From contig CM060076.1 of the NCBI GenBank assembly GCA_030533445.1, positions 3,414,501-3,478,500 on the forward strand: 64,000 nt of DNA, read 5' to 3'. The position numbers were made by a program, and so were the translations under genes. The stretch's first letter is position 1. Every line of letters begins with the position of its first letter. Shown in pieces: positions 22,001-40,883 of the stretch. The notes below the pieces were generated by a model. It was not told where the DNA came from. It made no database searches and saw nothing but the letters and a program-made list of their open reading frames with translations. The DNA comes from Cyprinodon diabolis. Its lineage: Eukaryota; Chordata; Actinopteri; Cyprinodontiformes; Cyprinodontidae.

Positions 22001-22994
22001 AAAAAGAAAACTGTAGGAACGATGTATCCTTTTGTAGTAAATGACATGATGGGTCTGGGCAGCTTCAGTCGGAGGCAGAGAAGAGTCCATGTGAAAGACG
22101 TGGAAATGGCTCTGCGAGGACACATGAAGGATGGTTACACAGTAAGGTTTCTGTTGCAGCCTTTAAAAGTGAAAAAACAGACAGTAAAGTGTTATTGATG
22201 TGTTAATGATTCGTCTGTTTTTGTTGAACTGTTTTTAGTTCAATTGTGAAAAAAGTTTGTCCAAAACTGATCGGTTCTACAATGAAACTCCAACTGTCAA
22301 TGACCAAGTCCATGTTCTGGTCTCTGTCATTGATGCCAACACTGTAAAACTACTGGGAAGCAACTCCCTGGAGACATTTCAGGACATCAGAGATGATGCC
22401 ACTGACCTGGGTGAGACAAAACTTTACTCCAAAGAAGAAAAAAGACACTTAAGTTAACTTTCAAAAGAGTAACTGAAGAACAAAGCATGTTATAATTTTG
22501 TCATATAAATCTACAGAACTTTAGTTTTTATAGTAGTAAGATGTGTCTTGCTGTGTTTCCTCTCTACAGGGATTCCTCATGTGATCCTTCTCACCAAAAT
22601 TGATGAACTTTGTCCTGAGATCCAGAAAGATGTAAAAAATGTCTGCACGAGCAGGCTGCTACAGAAAACGGTAAATTACTTCATATCTTGTTACATCTTG
22701 TGCTACATTCTCAGTGAGTGTTCTAAAATTTTGAAGAAAACAAGTAAAGACCTAAAGTAAAGTGATTTTTTTCTCCCCAACTGAGCTTTGCTATTTTTAT
22801 TATCAGCTTTTGTGTTTTACCTACAGATTGAGGAAACCAGCAAAGCATTGGGAATCACAGAGAACTGCATCTTTCCTGTAAAAAACTACCGTACAGAGAG
22901 AAGTTTGGACAATGATATTGATGCTCTGCTCCTGAACACCCTGAAACGCATCATCGAGATTGGAGAAGAATACCTGACAAATGACAGGACGTAA
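19028..22994 (+). CDS. ifi44l-like: IFI44-like GTPase-like protein, gene C (intact)
   Basis: Seven coding exons: 19028-19070, 19150-19183, 19396-19594, 21983-22141, 22239-22410, 22570-22670, 22827-22994. They sum to 876 nt (291 aa), with the same intron phases as gene A. The start is ATG after acceptor TCTAG/CT. N-terminus MGGRSSSTPPSPPP (MGxxxS then prolines); exon 2 LDKPWLQIQW. G1 GLVGAGKS at residues 54-61 (L where A and D have P), G3 DMMG at 113-116 followed by RRQRRVHVKDV, G4 TKID at 211-214. C-terminus ENCIFPVKNYRTERSLD and KRIIEIGEEYL. Its last three exons are very similar to gene 1 and pseudogene B, so these are recent duplicates. Intron 3 (2.4 kb) holds a SINE and other repeats. AATAAA near 23408. 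Function inferred: interferon-induced GTP-binding-type protein of the IFI44 family. Confidence 0.88.
19985..20150 (+). mobile_element. tRNA-derived SINE in intron 3 of gene C
   Basis: Box A-like CAGTGGCGTAGTGGGTACC and box B-like GGGTGTGATTTCTGGCC precede the conserved body TTTCTGCATGGAGTTTGC, CATGCGTGGGTTC, CACAGTCCAAAAACATG. It is an old SINE copy, not a tRNA gene. Confidence 0.65.
20640..21413. repeat. Interspersed LTR-like repeat in intron 3 of gene C
   Basis: Ends on the right with AAGATCATGACA. The interior (CAGACAGGCAGAGATCTGGCAG, GTTTATTCGAAAC) resembles retrotransposon LTR debris. I could not find a left end or a target duplication. Confidence 0.35.
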
Positions 22995-23069
22995 ACAAGT
23001 TGTGTCATAGCATGAAATGCAACAAACTTTAGCATGTTTCTTATTGCCATGATATAAAACATGACTGCA

Positions 23070-23120
23070 TAATATATAATGTATAATATATCATATATAT
23101 ATATATATACATATATATAG

Positions 23121-23160
<40 letters not shown>

Positions 23161-23170
23161 CTATATATCT
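23070..23170. repeat. AT-rich cruciform-prone repeat
   Basis: (AT)n runs with the inverted pair TATATAGCCTATATA and TATATAGGCTATATA. Confidence 0.8.
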
Positions 23171-23479
23171 GAAAAAAATCTGAAAAAAATCAAACCAATA
23201 AAATTCAAGGTCCAAAACATAAGACTGTATAGCTATAACCACTATAATTTTTGTAACTGCTCAGTATTTTCAGGCTGTATATGTTATGCTATACTTTAGA
23301 TTGTCTTGTTTCTCTTTTTTTCATACATATATTCCTTTTCACTTGTTACTGCTGTACCTAAATATACCAACTGTGGAAAAAATAGCAAGTTTTTAATCTT
23401 TTGATTGAATAAAACCAAAAGGTATGTTTTGTTGTTTTTTCTTTAACAGGTATTTCATGTGAAGTTTCACTAGAGGGAC

Positions 23480-23943
23480 CCGGAAATTCAATCAACACAC
23501 AGGAATGCAAAGCAAAAATAAAGATTTAGCTAAGCTCCAGCACAAAATAAAAAAATCAAAGCTGGGTGTGGCCGAGTGAGCCAAACTTGGTGGTGCATGG
23601 ATTTGGGGAAAGTTCGTCACGTCCTTCTGTCCGTCCTCATAGGCATTCCACCTCCTATGGGTTAGCTTAGATCAATTCAAAGACAAGCAGAGATGATACA
23701 CAGTAGAGCAGAGAGCTGGGTACTACTGTAAGGAGAAAGCAATCCAGAGCAATCCAAGGGAAAGGCAGAGGTCGAGGTCCAGAATGAAGAGCTCAGGCAA
23801 CATTCCCACAATGAATGCGTTCAATAATCTGCCACCAAAACTCTGGATGAGGGGTTTATATAAAGGGGTGAGGTATGTGAGCTGAATGGAAAACTCAGGG
23901 CAGGACAGGTAAATGGTATGAAGGGTAATTAGGTGAATATTAC
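23480..23943 (-). mobile_element. Ty3/gypsy 3' LTR region
   Basis: Lies directly downstream (- strand) of the chromodomain fragment at 23954-24223. The - strand begins TGTAATATTCACC after GGAGGACAC, as expected at the start of a 3' LTR. A TTTATATAAAGG stretch lies near 23862. The outer end is uncertain. Confidence 0.45.
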
Positions 23944-23953
23944 AGTGTCCTCC

Positions 23954-24420
23954 TTAAGATCTGGCTGCAGAAGGACCGCCAGGGTGGTCACAATGAAAGT
24001 TTCTGATTACCAATATAGCCAAAATGTGTCGAGAAGGAACCCATGAGCACTCCTCTGGTCCATAACCCTCATAGTCGACTAGGTAGTGCAAACCACCTTC
24101 CCATCTCCTGGAGCAGAGGATGCACCTGACAGTATAGACGTGTCCCCCATCGAGGAACCAGGCAGGAGGAGGAGCTCTGGAGGAGGGACAGAGGGGGAGG
24201 CGAAACAGCCACATGATTAACATCCTTAGTTATTGGGAAAGGATCAACAAAGCGGGATGCCTATTTCCTATTCTTCACCTGTAGGGGAGGATCCTCAGTG
24301 GACAGCCAGACCTTCTGGCCCTTAAGGTATGTAGGTGCAGGAATCCTGTGATGATTGGCTAACCTAGAATACACAGCGGAGGTAGTTAGAAGAGCACTAC
24401 AGGCTTGTCACCATACCACT
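23954..24420 (-). pseudogene. Ty3/gypsy chromovirus integrase C-terminus, broken
   Basis: Antisense fragments in order: [16 protein letters not shown] (about 24340), DPFPITKDVNHVAV (about 24230), then PPPAWFLDGGHVYTVRCIL and LHYLVDYEGYGPEECSWVPS, a chromodomain at the C-terminus of integrase. Stops and at least one frameshift separate them. No RT or RNase H is seen next to it, so only the 3' end of pol survives. Confidence 0.75.
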
Positions 24421-26940
24421 TGGCAGCAACTGGTAAAACAAAAAAAAATATCGAAGTGTAAAGAGGGGTGGTTGACTGTGTGTAAAGGTGATAAGCCAGT
24501 GGCACTTGAAGGAGAGCTTGTTCCACCCACAGCAGATTCTAAGACTACTTATTAGGGTCCTGCTCACATAGTATGCATCTTTGTATGACTCGTTTTACAG
24601 TCCAACATTAGTTTCATTGTTTTATTCTATTTTTATTCATATTTTCAGAAACTAGAAGGTGTAAGCTTTCAAATGATGCATCACACTTGTAGTTTGTTCC
24701 CTCCAAAGTATTTGCAATGATCTTAGAAACTAGGAGCCAATATTCAGCAAGACAGACCAGGCTTCATGTTTTGTTTAAAATAAAGCCTGTCTAAAATCAT
24801 CCTGGTCTGTCACACAGCGAATGGCTGGGCATCTGTGGTGCGGATAACCGGATTCTCTGCAGATATAGGAAACACAGGTCAGTGACTGGAAACAGTCCAG
24901 GTTCAGTAACCAACAGGATCCAGGAAAACAGTACCAAAATTAAGCAGACAAGGACAAGGCAAAAACTCGAATATCCAAAGCTGAAAACAGGTTATAATCA
25001 GAATAACAGACAAACTCACTTGATGCTAGAGTTACTCTCACCACAGCTTGAATAATCTGGTGCTGATGGAAGGCAGGCAAGCAACATAAATAGCTGAGGG
25101 AACCAGGTTTAAACCATCGGCGTTAATCAGCCGCCGGTACAAATTAGACAGGGGAGCAGGAACAGATGAAAAAGCCAACTATTAGCGCCACGACCATGAC
25201 AGTATTGCGGCGTATAAACTATAATTTTAATTCAAACGTCACGGCCAGCTAAGAGGAGGGGTATAGGCTACTGATGATGCGTCACGTTGAACCAATACAC
25301 ACAATGATCTTCTTTTATTTTCCCATCTCACGTTCTTAATACAAAGCAGTACTTTCATTGATGAGTCATGGATGGATTCATCGGATGGTGCATACATGAC
25401 GCTCAACAGAAAGTTTCTTCCCAAGCTCACCCAGACGTCGTAATCCAGGTCAATGTTGAATTCAGGTGAGCACACAAACTAATACAGATCACACCACACC
25501 CACAGTGCCAAAAACAGATGCAGGTGACGGTGTCCACCGACGTGACATATGTATGCACATCCAGCCAGATATGGGAGAATACTATCAGAAGAGCACAAGA
25601 TGAACCTATAAAAAGTAAGAAGTCTCCTACATCCTTCTTTTGGCAAAACATACTCTCCTACAAGAAACCACGTCTGGCTTCTATTAAACTGCTCCTATTC
25701 TGTGTTTAACCTTGTTTCCCTGTCTAAACATTCAGGCTCCTGGTTCTATGTGTGCAGCCATCTGAGATAGAGGTCAATGGGTTTACATGGCCTGAAATAA
25801 TCTCTATATCACAATGATTTAGCTGTATACAAAAAATGATTGGAACTGTTTGTAAGTTTGCCTTTTGCAAGGTCTATTTTGCTAAGACGTGGCTAGTGTC
25901 ACAAGCTTTCACTACAAAGCTCTGTGTGGAGTTTTGGCTCCTGTGATATGTTTTATAAAAAAATATGGGAAATAAAATACGGAAAACACTTACTTATTGA
26001 CCAAGGTTGTCCAATAGGATTTTTTAGTAAGGATATGGTCTGCTTGTGTTTTCTTCATATTTAGAAATATCCCAGCTGCTATGACAACTTTATTTACACA
26101 TTGTATATTTTCTATTTAATTTGTAAAGATAAATTTACCTCATGACAACTAAGCAAGAAAGTTTTCTTTCAGCAATTATATTCATGACTATTGAACCTTC
26201 CATTCTCATTTTGCTGAGTACTTCAGCATATACAATTATTTATGTTATTTAGATTTTCTGAGCATCTGACATCCTTACATCCATTCATTACATGCACTAT
26301 GTTCCCCTCTACAAGTGCAATTTATTTTAGCATCTTGATTATTTTTCCTATTGTACTCCTTTGACTGCATATATAAAATGTTGTTCTCTTGCCAATCCGA
26401 GGACTGGTACTGCTTGATTTGCACTTTTATGCCTCACATTTACCTTCTTCACTAGTCAAAGCCTGTGTCAGACATTAGAAGAGGGGGATCATAGGGGGAA
26501 ACAATGAGAGAGGAAGGTGATATCACTTCATGGTGGTCTAAGATGCAAATTTAAAATTCCTGTGTTCAGCCACAACTGTAAAGTTCTGCCCCAAATGTAC
26601 GTGGCAATCAATTCTTTGTGTTGATCAATTATGGTTGAATGTGGCCATATAGAAGATAGAACATGAGGTTTAACCACATACACAAGCAATGAGGTACAGC
26701 TGTGACCATAAAAGGGAAATTGCAAGCTGTTGACTGTGCTCATTGCTTTTTAAATCAGTTATTTATTTGGTATAAGCCATGTTTTGCTTTTTGGCAATAA
26801 TACCCTTTTATTATAGACACTATGCAGTGTTTTATAAACATCTGGTCTACGCCTATGAATTTAGGGACAATTTCACTAACTTTTAACTGTCATTTTATCA
26901 GGCACTTTAGGTTTGTCCAAGATTCAAAATCAGCGAGATC
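24420..26940. other. Intergenic, repeats but no gene seen
   Basis: 24800-25200 looks like another LTR-type repeat (CAGGTCAGTGACTGGAAACAG, ending CGACCATGACA). The rest is AT-rich without recognisable coding sequence. Confidence 0.35.
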
Positions 26941-26948
26941 ATTCAGAC

Positions 26949-27604
26949 TGTCGTGTTCTTTTTAAGGGATCTGACCCACATGGAGGAAACCACTCAGAGA
27001 ACCAGAGAAAAGGTTTAGCAGGTTTATTGAAAGCACAATGGGTTGGATCCAGTGTTTCTCAGAACCTGGTCTGGTGAACCGGAACTGGAAGTGAGAAGGG
27101 AAGTTCAGTGTTTAGTTGAGCCTCAGTAGGAAACTTGAGCGACGACTTGCAAAAACAGAGACTGAAACGGGACTCAAGTTTCCAGGGAAAAGGTGTCCTT
27201 CCCAGAATCCAGTCGGTGTGGGTTATTCCAGAACTTGGTTGGCTCGTTGGAGGGCGGACAGTGTTTACTCGAGTTTGGTTGGTTTCTGAGGAGCGATGGA
27301 GCTGACTGCCACTTAAATTTCCTGAAGTACTTGAACGGTTTGTGTGGAGATTTATCCCCTGCTCAATGTGAAGCTCAAACGATCCTTCCAGGGGGAGAAG
27401 GCCAAAACATCCAGTTTGTAGGATGACTTCCCAAAACTGGCAAACACTCTGGCGTCGAGGTAGTGGCAGTCAGCAGCTTAAGAGTCCTCAGATAATGAGC
27501 CAACCATCCGCAGGTTTGTGGAAGGGCCAAAGAGAACCGGGCGCCACCTGGTGGTGGAGGGAGAAAACACAAACACACAACCCACACAAACTGGATTCCT
27601 AACA
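26949..27604 (-). mobile_element. Solo LTR, family X, copy 2
   Basis: 656 bp from TGTCGTGTTC to GGATTCCTAACA, with flanking CAGAC (26944-26948) and GAGAC (27605-27609), a 5-bp duplication with one change. It shares GACCCACATGGAGG, AGGTTTATTGAAAG and CACTCTGGCGTCGAGGTAGTGG with copies 1 and 3. Confidence 0.65.
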
Positions 27605-27609
27605 GAGAC

Positions 27610-28520
27610 TCTTTCTTGTATGTTCAAACCAGATTCATTCCTCAGTAAGAAGTGGTTCCAAAAATAATTACTTGTAAATAAAGAACTAGAAAAGATTTGA
27701 GCTCATTTACACTGTTAAATTTAATTGTACAATACAAGGAGAACAGAAACAGCATGGAACTGCTCTGTATGGAATACAATATGATCATTATTATTATATG
27801 TGAAAGCATTATTCACATTCAAAAGTGATTTGCCACCAAATATAAGATATACTTTTTATATAATTAATTAGCAATGTTAAAAAAATAAACCTGGTGGAAT
27901 AAAACTGTTTTTAACAATTGGAAACAGCTTTAATTATTTATGGTGCAGACACACTGAACGTGTTTACAGCGACTTTATTGTCACATTTAGGTGCTGTCAC
28001 TCACTTTACATATCGCCACTAATGCTCATGACACGCAAGACACTCTGCTGCTGTTGCTAAATTATGTCTGTTAATCATAGGACCTTCTATCTGCTGCTTT
28101 GCAGTTTCACCTCGACATGACGCACCTGGATTTTACAGAGCACTTCAAGGAGGAGATCACAGCAAGAAACCAGGGGAGTGGCGGGTGGCCAGGAAATCTC
28201 TAAAGCTAAAAGAGGAGGTCTGTGATTTCTCAACTCCTGTCACAGTGGATGTGCTTTCAGTGCGTGTGGTGTGTCGTGCCGCTGTAATCGCCTAATTATG
28301 CCACTCCCGTCACTAGAAGTGCGCTCCTAAAACTCATCTACACATGGATAACATAAATTGCCCGCACCAGTAGCTGGCATCAAGTTCAGTGTGAACGCAC
28401 TATTTCAGAAAACCCTCCTATATGCTGATTTGTAGAATCATGTAATAAATAAAACTATTATACAGCTGATTTTGTTCCCTCATTATTGATTTGGCTTAAA
28501 CACTGAATCATACATAAAAC
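27610..28520. other. 3' flank of gene D, no gene seen
   Basis: AT-rich. TTTATT at about 27968 could give a - strand polyadenylation signal. No other feature seen. Confidence 0.35.
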
Positions 28521-28529
28521 TTTGCATCA

Positions 28530-35145
<6,616 letters not shown>

Positions 35146-35399
35146 AACTAGAAACCAAAAGCATATAAATTTGTGAATATCCTGTGTTTATTTTGTGCAG
35201 AAAAATACATATAGATTTTTGTTTTATTGCAAATTAATCAGAATAAAATTAATCACAAACATATTTTAATTACTGAAGTTAAGGTAAAAAAAGAGCAGAT
35301 ACTTTGAATAAAAGAAGAATATATACAAACATGCCTACATTCTAATAAATTATGGTTTAAAACAGACTAATTAAAATCTAACATTTGTCATGTAAATAA

Positions 35400-35515
35400 G
35401 TTCCTACCTATTGTCACCTGAGAAGAAGCAGACTCTTCACTTGGCAAATTAAGTCTGATAAAAATTTCAAGTCACCTTATATATTAGGTCATTCTTGGTT
35501 TCGCTTTTCAGTTTA
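35400..35515 (-). promoter_or_regulatory. Gene D promoter and non-coding exon 1
   Basis: On the - strand, TGAAAAGCGAAACC (35510-35497) is an ISRE/IRF-like element, followed by TAATATATAAGG (TATA box, about 35486-35475). A short leader ends at donor CTCAG/GTGACA (exon end 35418); AATAG/GTAGGA is an alternative. The module does not align with the subfamily I promoters, so similar control may have been kept by different sequence. Confidence 0.55.
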
Positions 35516-35719
35516 AACCAGTCTGACCTGCTTCCTTTAGATCATTCATAAAAACATAAACATTCTATGTTGCATTCAGTAGAAGAAAGAAAAAAAACAA
35601 ACAAATCTGGAGTTTACATATAGATCTTAGTAATCATTATGATTTTCACCCCAAATAATCCAAATGCAACAAGAAATCCAACAAATTTACTGTAACATTT
35701 AAAATGGTTGGTGTTAAGC

Positions 35720-35830
35720 ATGGCCGTGGCGCAGGGGTAAAGGAGGTAACACGGATCTCATGAGTTTGAGTTCTGGCTCGTTGACCTTTACATAATATCT
35801 TTTAACCCTCATTGTTTCAAATCTTTTCTG
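35720..35830 (+). mobile_element. tRNA-derived SINE fragment
   Basis: GGCCGTGGCGCAGGGGTAAAGG resembles a tRNA box A region and GAGTTTGAGTTCTGGCTCG a degenerate box B, followed by non-tRNA sequence. Confidence 0.5.
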
Positions 35831-36289
35831 AATATTTTCAAAAATGATAAAAATATAGGTAACCAGTGCCTAAAAATACGTTTTTGTCTTTGCAGGGCCC
35901 ATTTATTTTTATCATTATCTAAACACCAAGGAATTGTGAACTGTCATTAGTTTAACTTATGGATCATTTATGATTTATCAGTAAAAGTCTCTTTTTGAAA
36001 ACAAAATAATAAAATTACTGTTATTTTCCCCCCTCTATATGATAACATTTATATCATTCCTCTGTCTGTGCTTTGTTTGGTTTGATCAGATAACATCCTG
36101 TCTAGACAGAGTGATTACATCTCAGGTTAAATAAAGCAGCTTAAAACAGATATGCTGTGTTACATTTGGACATTAAAATCTGCCATTAAGATTTTAGGAA
36201 ACAGATCCTAGTTTTTTATCCTTTTTTATAACCTTGGTTAGAATCATAAGAAAGATGGTGCACATCTTCAATCGATTTGTCAGAGAATC

Positions 36290-36960
36290 AGCCAGGATGG
36301 GCCAAGTCTTCCACAGGATCAGTACAGTTCACAATTACATTAACGACAATTCACAATACATGTCGTTTAAAGGCACTTTACTTAGATAATTCCATCACAT
36401 TATACAGATATAATTAAAGCTAGAAGTTAATGAAAGTTAGAGAAAATAATATATTAGAGAACTATAATGTCCTCCAGCAGTCTAAACCTATGGCATCATA
36501 ACAACAAAGATAACTCAGGGTAACATAAGCCATTGAAACTATAATTTGGCCCAGTTCTAATAGTAAAAAGGTTTCTGCCTCACAGATTGTGATTATTAGT
36601 TTATTCCACAGGAGAGGAACCAGATAACTAAAATATATATTTACGATTCTACTTTTAGAAATCCTAGTCACAGCCAGACTCAGAGGTGGGTGATGTGGAG
36701 TCACCAATTCATCCCTGTGCCAAAAAATTGTTCTGACAAGCACAGAGATGACCTGATGACTCCACATCTCCAACCTCTGCCACTAGAAAACCTGCAGACT
36801 GCAAACAGACTCCAATATAAGAATAAGATAATATAAGAAATGATCGCATCTCTGATTTAGTATGGAGCTTGGTTATTTAGGGCTTTATATTTAATATCTA
36901 TTCTGTATCTAAGCTGGAGCCAGTGAAATAAAGCTGAAATAGGAGAAATATAATCTGATA
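36290..36960 (-). mobile_element. LINE fragment, same family as 2846-6230
   Basis: CAATTCACAATACATGTC, TGTCCTCCAGCAGTCTAAACC and CTACTTTTAGAAATCCTAG match 2870-3660 in the same order and orientation. Confidence 0.6.
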
Positions 36961-37399
36961 AAAAGGGAACAGATTCTTCATAATTTAATGATCCACTAGT
37001 GAAATCTTATTTTGGGGAAAAATACCTATATTGAACTAACAAACCTGAATGGGAAAATTTTTTTTATAGTCCTAACCAAACTACAGAGGGGTGGGTTGAC
37101 TACTGCAGCCTCTTGAGGGAAGGAGGGAAGGATTGTCTTCCCTACATGCCTTTAATCTCAAAACTAAATTTATAATTTGGCTTTGCCACTCGTTCACTCC
37201 TTGGTTTAAAGTTCAAATCTGAGTATTCTGTGTCAAAGTCCATTGCCTCTATTTTTCCTAGCTCAGGGACAGTTGCTGGTGGTTCCCCTAGATCTTCCTT
37301 GTTTACTTGCTCAATAATTTAGCAATTTGGTCAATGACAAGTAGGGCTAGGTGAGGATCTGTTGTGCAAGATTAGTCTTTGCTGTCTTCAAATCTTTAT

Positions 37400-38700
37400 C
37401 CTTACCTTTGGAATTGGGGGAAATAAAAAGCGGACAACAGAACCTGAAAATCCATTTCTGTAGAAGACCTTCTGAGCTGTTCTACTGTAAATTGTAAACC
37501 GAATATGCTTCCTGCAGTAACCCAAAACGACCAAAAATCCTGTCTAGTTTTGTAATAGCTGTTTTACTCTTCGCTTTTGGCAGGTTTAAAGTAAACTTGC
37601 CATCACATTCACAGAGATAAGCTGCTACTTTCAGCCAGGTCAGCTTGGGTACTAGTGTAGTGAACATAGTGTTGATATGACTGTGAGTTTTCTGATATCT
37701 TAGCTAATCCTGAGCCACCAGAGTGCACCTTTGTAGCTCTATTTACATTTGACCATTTCCTGGTGCCATTGGTCGGTCTTTTGGATCCTATCCTTGCGCA
37801 GACTGTCAGGAATGAAAATCAGTTTTTCACATCTTGCAACTTTATTTAGCCTGTTCAGTTCACCATGGTCATTGAAGTATGTTATCTGGGAAGATTCTCA
37901 GTCATGGTCAAGCTTTTAAAAGTTCAGTCTAGGCAAATGGAACTGAAGTTCATTAGAAGACGTTTCTCGTCTCATCCGAGAGGCTAGTAGTGGGGAGCAC
38001 TGAAATTAATTTACTGTAGGTCTACAGTGTATTAATCTGGTCCAGTTGCCTAGACTGAACTTTTTGAAGCTTCATTGAAGTATGGTTTTTATGGAACAGC
38101 TGTGCTTTAATGTGATGAGGCGAGCCATCCTTTAATGTGGATAACAACATTACTGCAGCACACTATCCTTTTTGTTTGTTCCTTTATTTGCTCCAAGACT
38201 GTCCTTTTCATAATGTTTCTTTATGACTTTCACATATGTTTTTGCCTTCTAACCTGGTCATTTACCCTTGTTCTCTGCAACACCTACCAGGACCAGGAGT
38301 AAATCTGCATCAACAAGGCTTCGTTGTGATTCCAAAATTTTTTTCTGCATTCAGCCTTAGTTTACTAAATAATCTAAAATATCCAAAGCTGACTGAGAAA
38401 GTGTAGACTTGTCTTTGTTTAGCTTCACTTCACCAGACTTCTTCATAGACTGTGCTGTGTCCTCTGTTATGCAGCTCTTTTGTTTCTCTGAACATGAGGA
38501 TGTCATCCATGTAAACACTCGTACCCTTATAATAACTACAAACTTTTTCTTTAAGATATTTCAGGTGCAGATGTGGTACTGAAAGGTAGTCTCTTAAAAC
38601 AGTCCCTCACCAGTGTGGTGATAAATGTTGTCAGCAGGGCACTGGCTTCTTCCAAGGGGATCTGCCAGATTCTCTTGGAGGGAATATTAGTTCCCTTCAA
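37400..38700 (-). pseudogene. Ty3/gypsy-type reverse transcriptase, decayed
   Basis: Antisense fragments in order: RIWQIPLEEASALLTTFIT and CFKRLPFSTTSAPEI (38690-38560), VYMDDILMF (about 38515-38490, the YxDD active site) and LNKDKSTLSQSALDIL (about 38430-38370). These are typical of Ty3/gypsy RT. In-frame stops and frameshifts are present. Further - strand sequence down to about 37400 may be RNase H/integrase remains, but I cannot assign it. Confidence 0.65.
37910..38072. mobile_element. Foldback MITE
   Basis: Arms AAGCTTTTAAAAGTTCAGTC..GGCAAATGG (37910-37940) and CCAGTTGCC..TTTTTGAAGCTT (38042-38072) are nearly complementary, around a 100-bp centre with ACGTTTCTCGTCTCATCCGAG. It sits inside the gypsy remnant. 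Confidence 0.65.
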
Positions 38701-38740
38701 GCTTAGGTGGAAGATCATCAATAGTTGGTAGTATTAACTT

Positions 38741-39050
38741 TGTTGGGTTCAAAAATGTAGGTTTGTAAAAGAAGAACTGAAATACACAGTAAGGGATTTT
38801 CATACGGCTTCTGCAGAAGGAGAGACAGTTGAACCCCAGACTCAAACTCACTGCCTCACACCGGACCTCCTTTGCAGAGCGTTTTATTAAGAGAACATGA
38901 CACATGGTTACAAACATTGTTCTGACAGAACAATTGATCAGTTCATAAAGACAGGATGCTCCCCTCTTGACTGAATCACAAGGCAGTGTGGTCTCCTGAC
39001 TGAATCATGAGACAGGAGTGGAGCATCTCATTTCTACAATGTTTCATATG
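38741..39050 (-). mobile_element. LTR of a Ty3/gypsy element (family Z, copy 1)
   Basis: On the - strand it runs to ..CTACATTTTTGAACCCAACA and contains TTAATAAAACGCTCTGC (polyadenylation signal). About 300 bp match 61760-62032 in opposite orientation. It lies immediately 5' (- strand) of the RT remnant, so either gag and protease were deleted or an LTR inserted here. Confidence 0.6.
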
Positions 39051-39059
39051 AACACACAA

Positions 39060-40824
39060 TACTTTAATAATCATCATTGAATAAACCTAACAAACTTTTA
39101 CCCATTTAATTCATCATTTAGCTTAGCTTTAGTTCCCACATAGTCTGATTTTTTCCATCGTTGTGTCTGTGTCTATTGTTATGCTGCTCTTGATTCTGGC
39201 TCGTAAACTGTCTGCTATTTTTGAGTGAAATCTGGCTCTCTCAGATATAACACAATGTTTAGGACTACAATGTTCATTCCCAAGCATTACATTTTACTTG
39301 TTTTCACCTCCAGCATTAGTAAAGCTGAACAATTTGTGTGATCGACCTTTGCTCTCCATGAGTATATCAATGTGCTTAAAATATTTTGGAAATTCTATAA
39401 TAAACTTTTTTTTTAAATCAGTTTTCTGGCCATTACTGAAACATTTTAGGACAAGAGAGATTGGTTAATGGATAATATCTTCATAATTATGTGGTAAACT
39501 AAGTTTCTTTTGTGTAGAATTGAAGTCATCATTAATTTCATGTATAAAATGTAATAAATATAGTTGTATTATTTTGCAGAAGGCTCAACTTTGGGAATAT
39601 GGGAAAAAGTTCATATCATTTGACATTAAGGCAGGATGGTGTGAGAATGTTTCAGGAATTTTATGACAAGTTATGGATTTTAAGGATTAGAATCGTAATA
39701 GGCAAAATGCATTTTAATAGCCAAACCTCTCCGTAATCAGTGCAATCCTGCAAAGCCCCACCTCGTACGACTCATGTTCATTATTTTTTTTGCAGTTGTA
39801 GTTACATTTTTATGTTAATTTTGTCCTTAATTCCAATTGTATTTTGAAGGTAGGTTTTATGTTTATGGTTACACGGGTTTTAGAAGAGACATACATTTCC
39901 TACTTTTCACTTATTGTTAAAGATTTACAGAAGCTATTCTAGGAATGAAAATTAAAATTAAAATTTTCTAAAAGCATTTCATAATGGGTTTTTGTTATCA
40001 GATTTAATGTTTCCTGTGCGTTCTTGTTTTTGTACTGTATGTGTAGAAAACAGTGTTAACCATTGTAATGACCTCAATGACAGGTCCTGTCGGATGAGTT
40101 TGCTTTGTCTTGCTCAAAAACTATTTAGCTGAACAGAATGCGAGTTTTACAACAAAGCAGAAACAGAAAGGAGACAGATTACAATAGAAGAAAAAACTAG
40201 GTTGTTTCTCATGTGTTGCAAGCATCTTTTTTTGATAATCATCAATGACAGACTCAGAGGACTGGGAGTTGTCTGGGATTTAAGCATTCCAGAGAGATGT
40301 ATCATAAACATAAAGAACAATACCACTGAAACAAACATATATATTGCTTAAAGAGACCAGAAAATTCCACAAGTGTGGGAAGATATGATAAGGCCTGCTT
40401 AAAAATGTAGAGTTGTTAGGTCTTGTTGTTTTGTTTACTTACACAGTGGCAGAATCTATGGGTTCCAGCTGTTACTCCTGGTTGGCATCAGTGGGGGCCT
40501 TTATATTGGAGCAGTTTCCTGGAGCAAGCTGCCAGTTGGTTCCGCTCTCTCAGTGGTAAAACAGGCTCTGTTAGCGATCTAAGCTCCCAGAGTCTCATCT
40601 TAACCTCTCTTTGCTCTCATTCTTCACAGAACCAGACCGGACGCTCACCAGCATCAGGTCCGTTTCCTTTCTCTCCTCGCTGTTCTGGAACTGTATCCTC
40701 TCTGGTGACTCCTTACAGGACCATCAGCCTGCCTGTCTACCATCAATCCAACACCAGACCATCCACAGGAAAATGATCCAAACAACACAGACTCTCTCTC
40801 ACTATTGCTGTCTAAGTCAACAGA

Positions 40825-40883
<59 letters not shown>

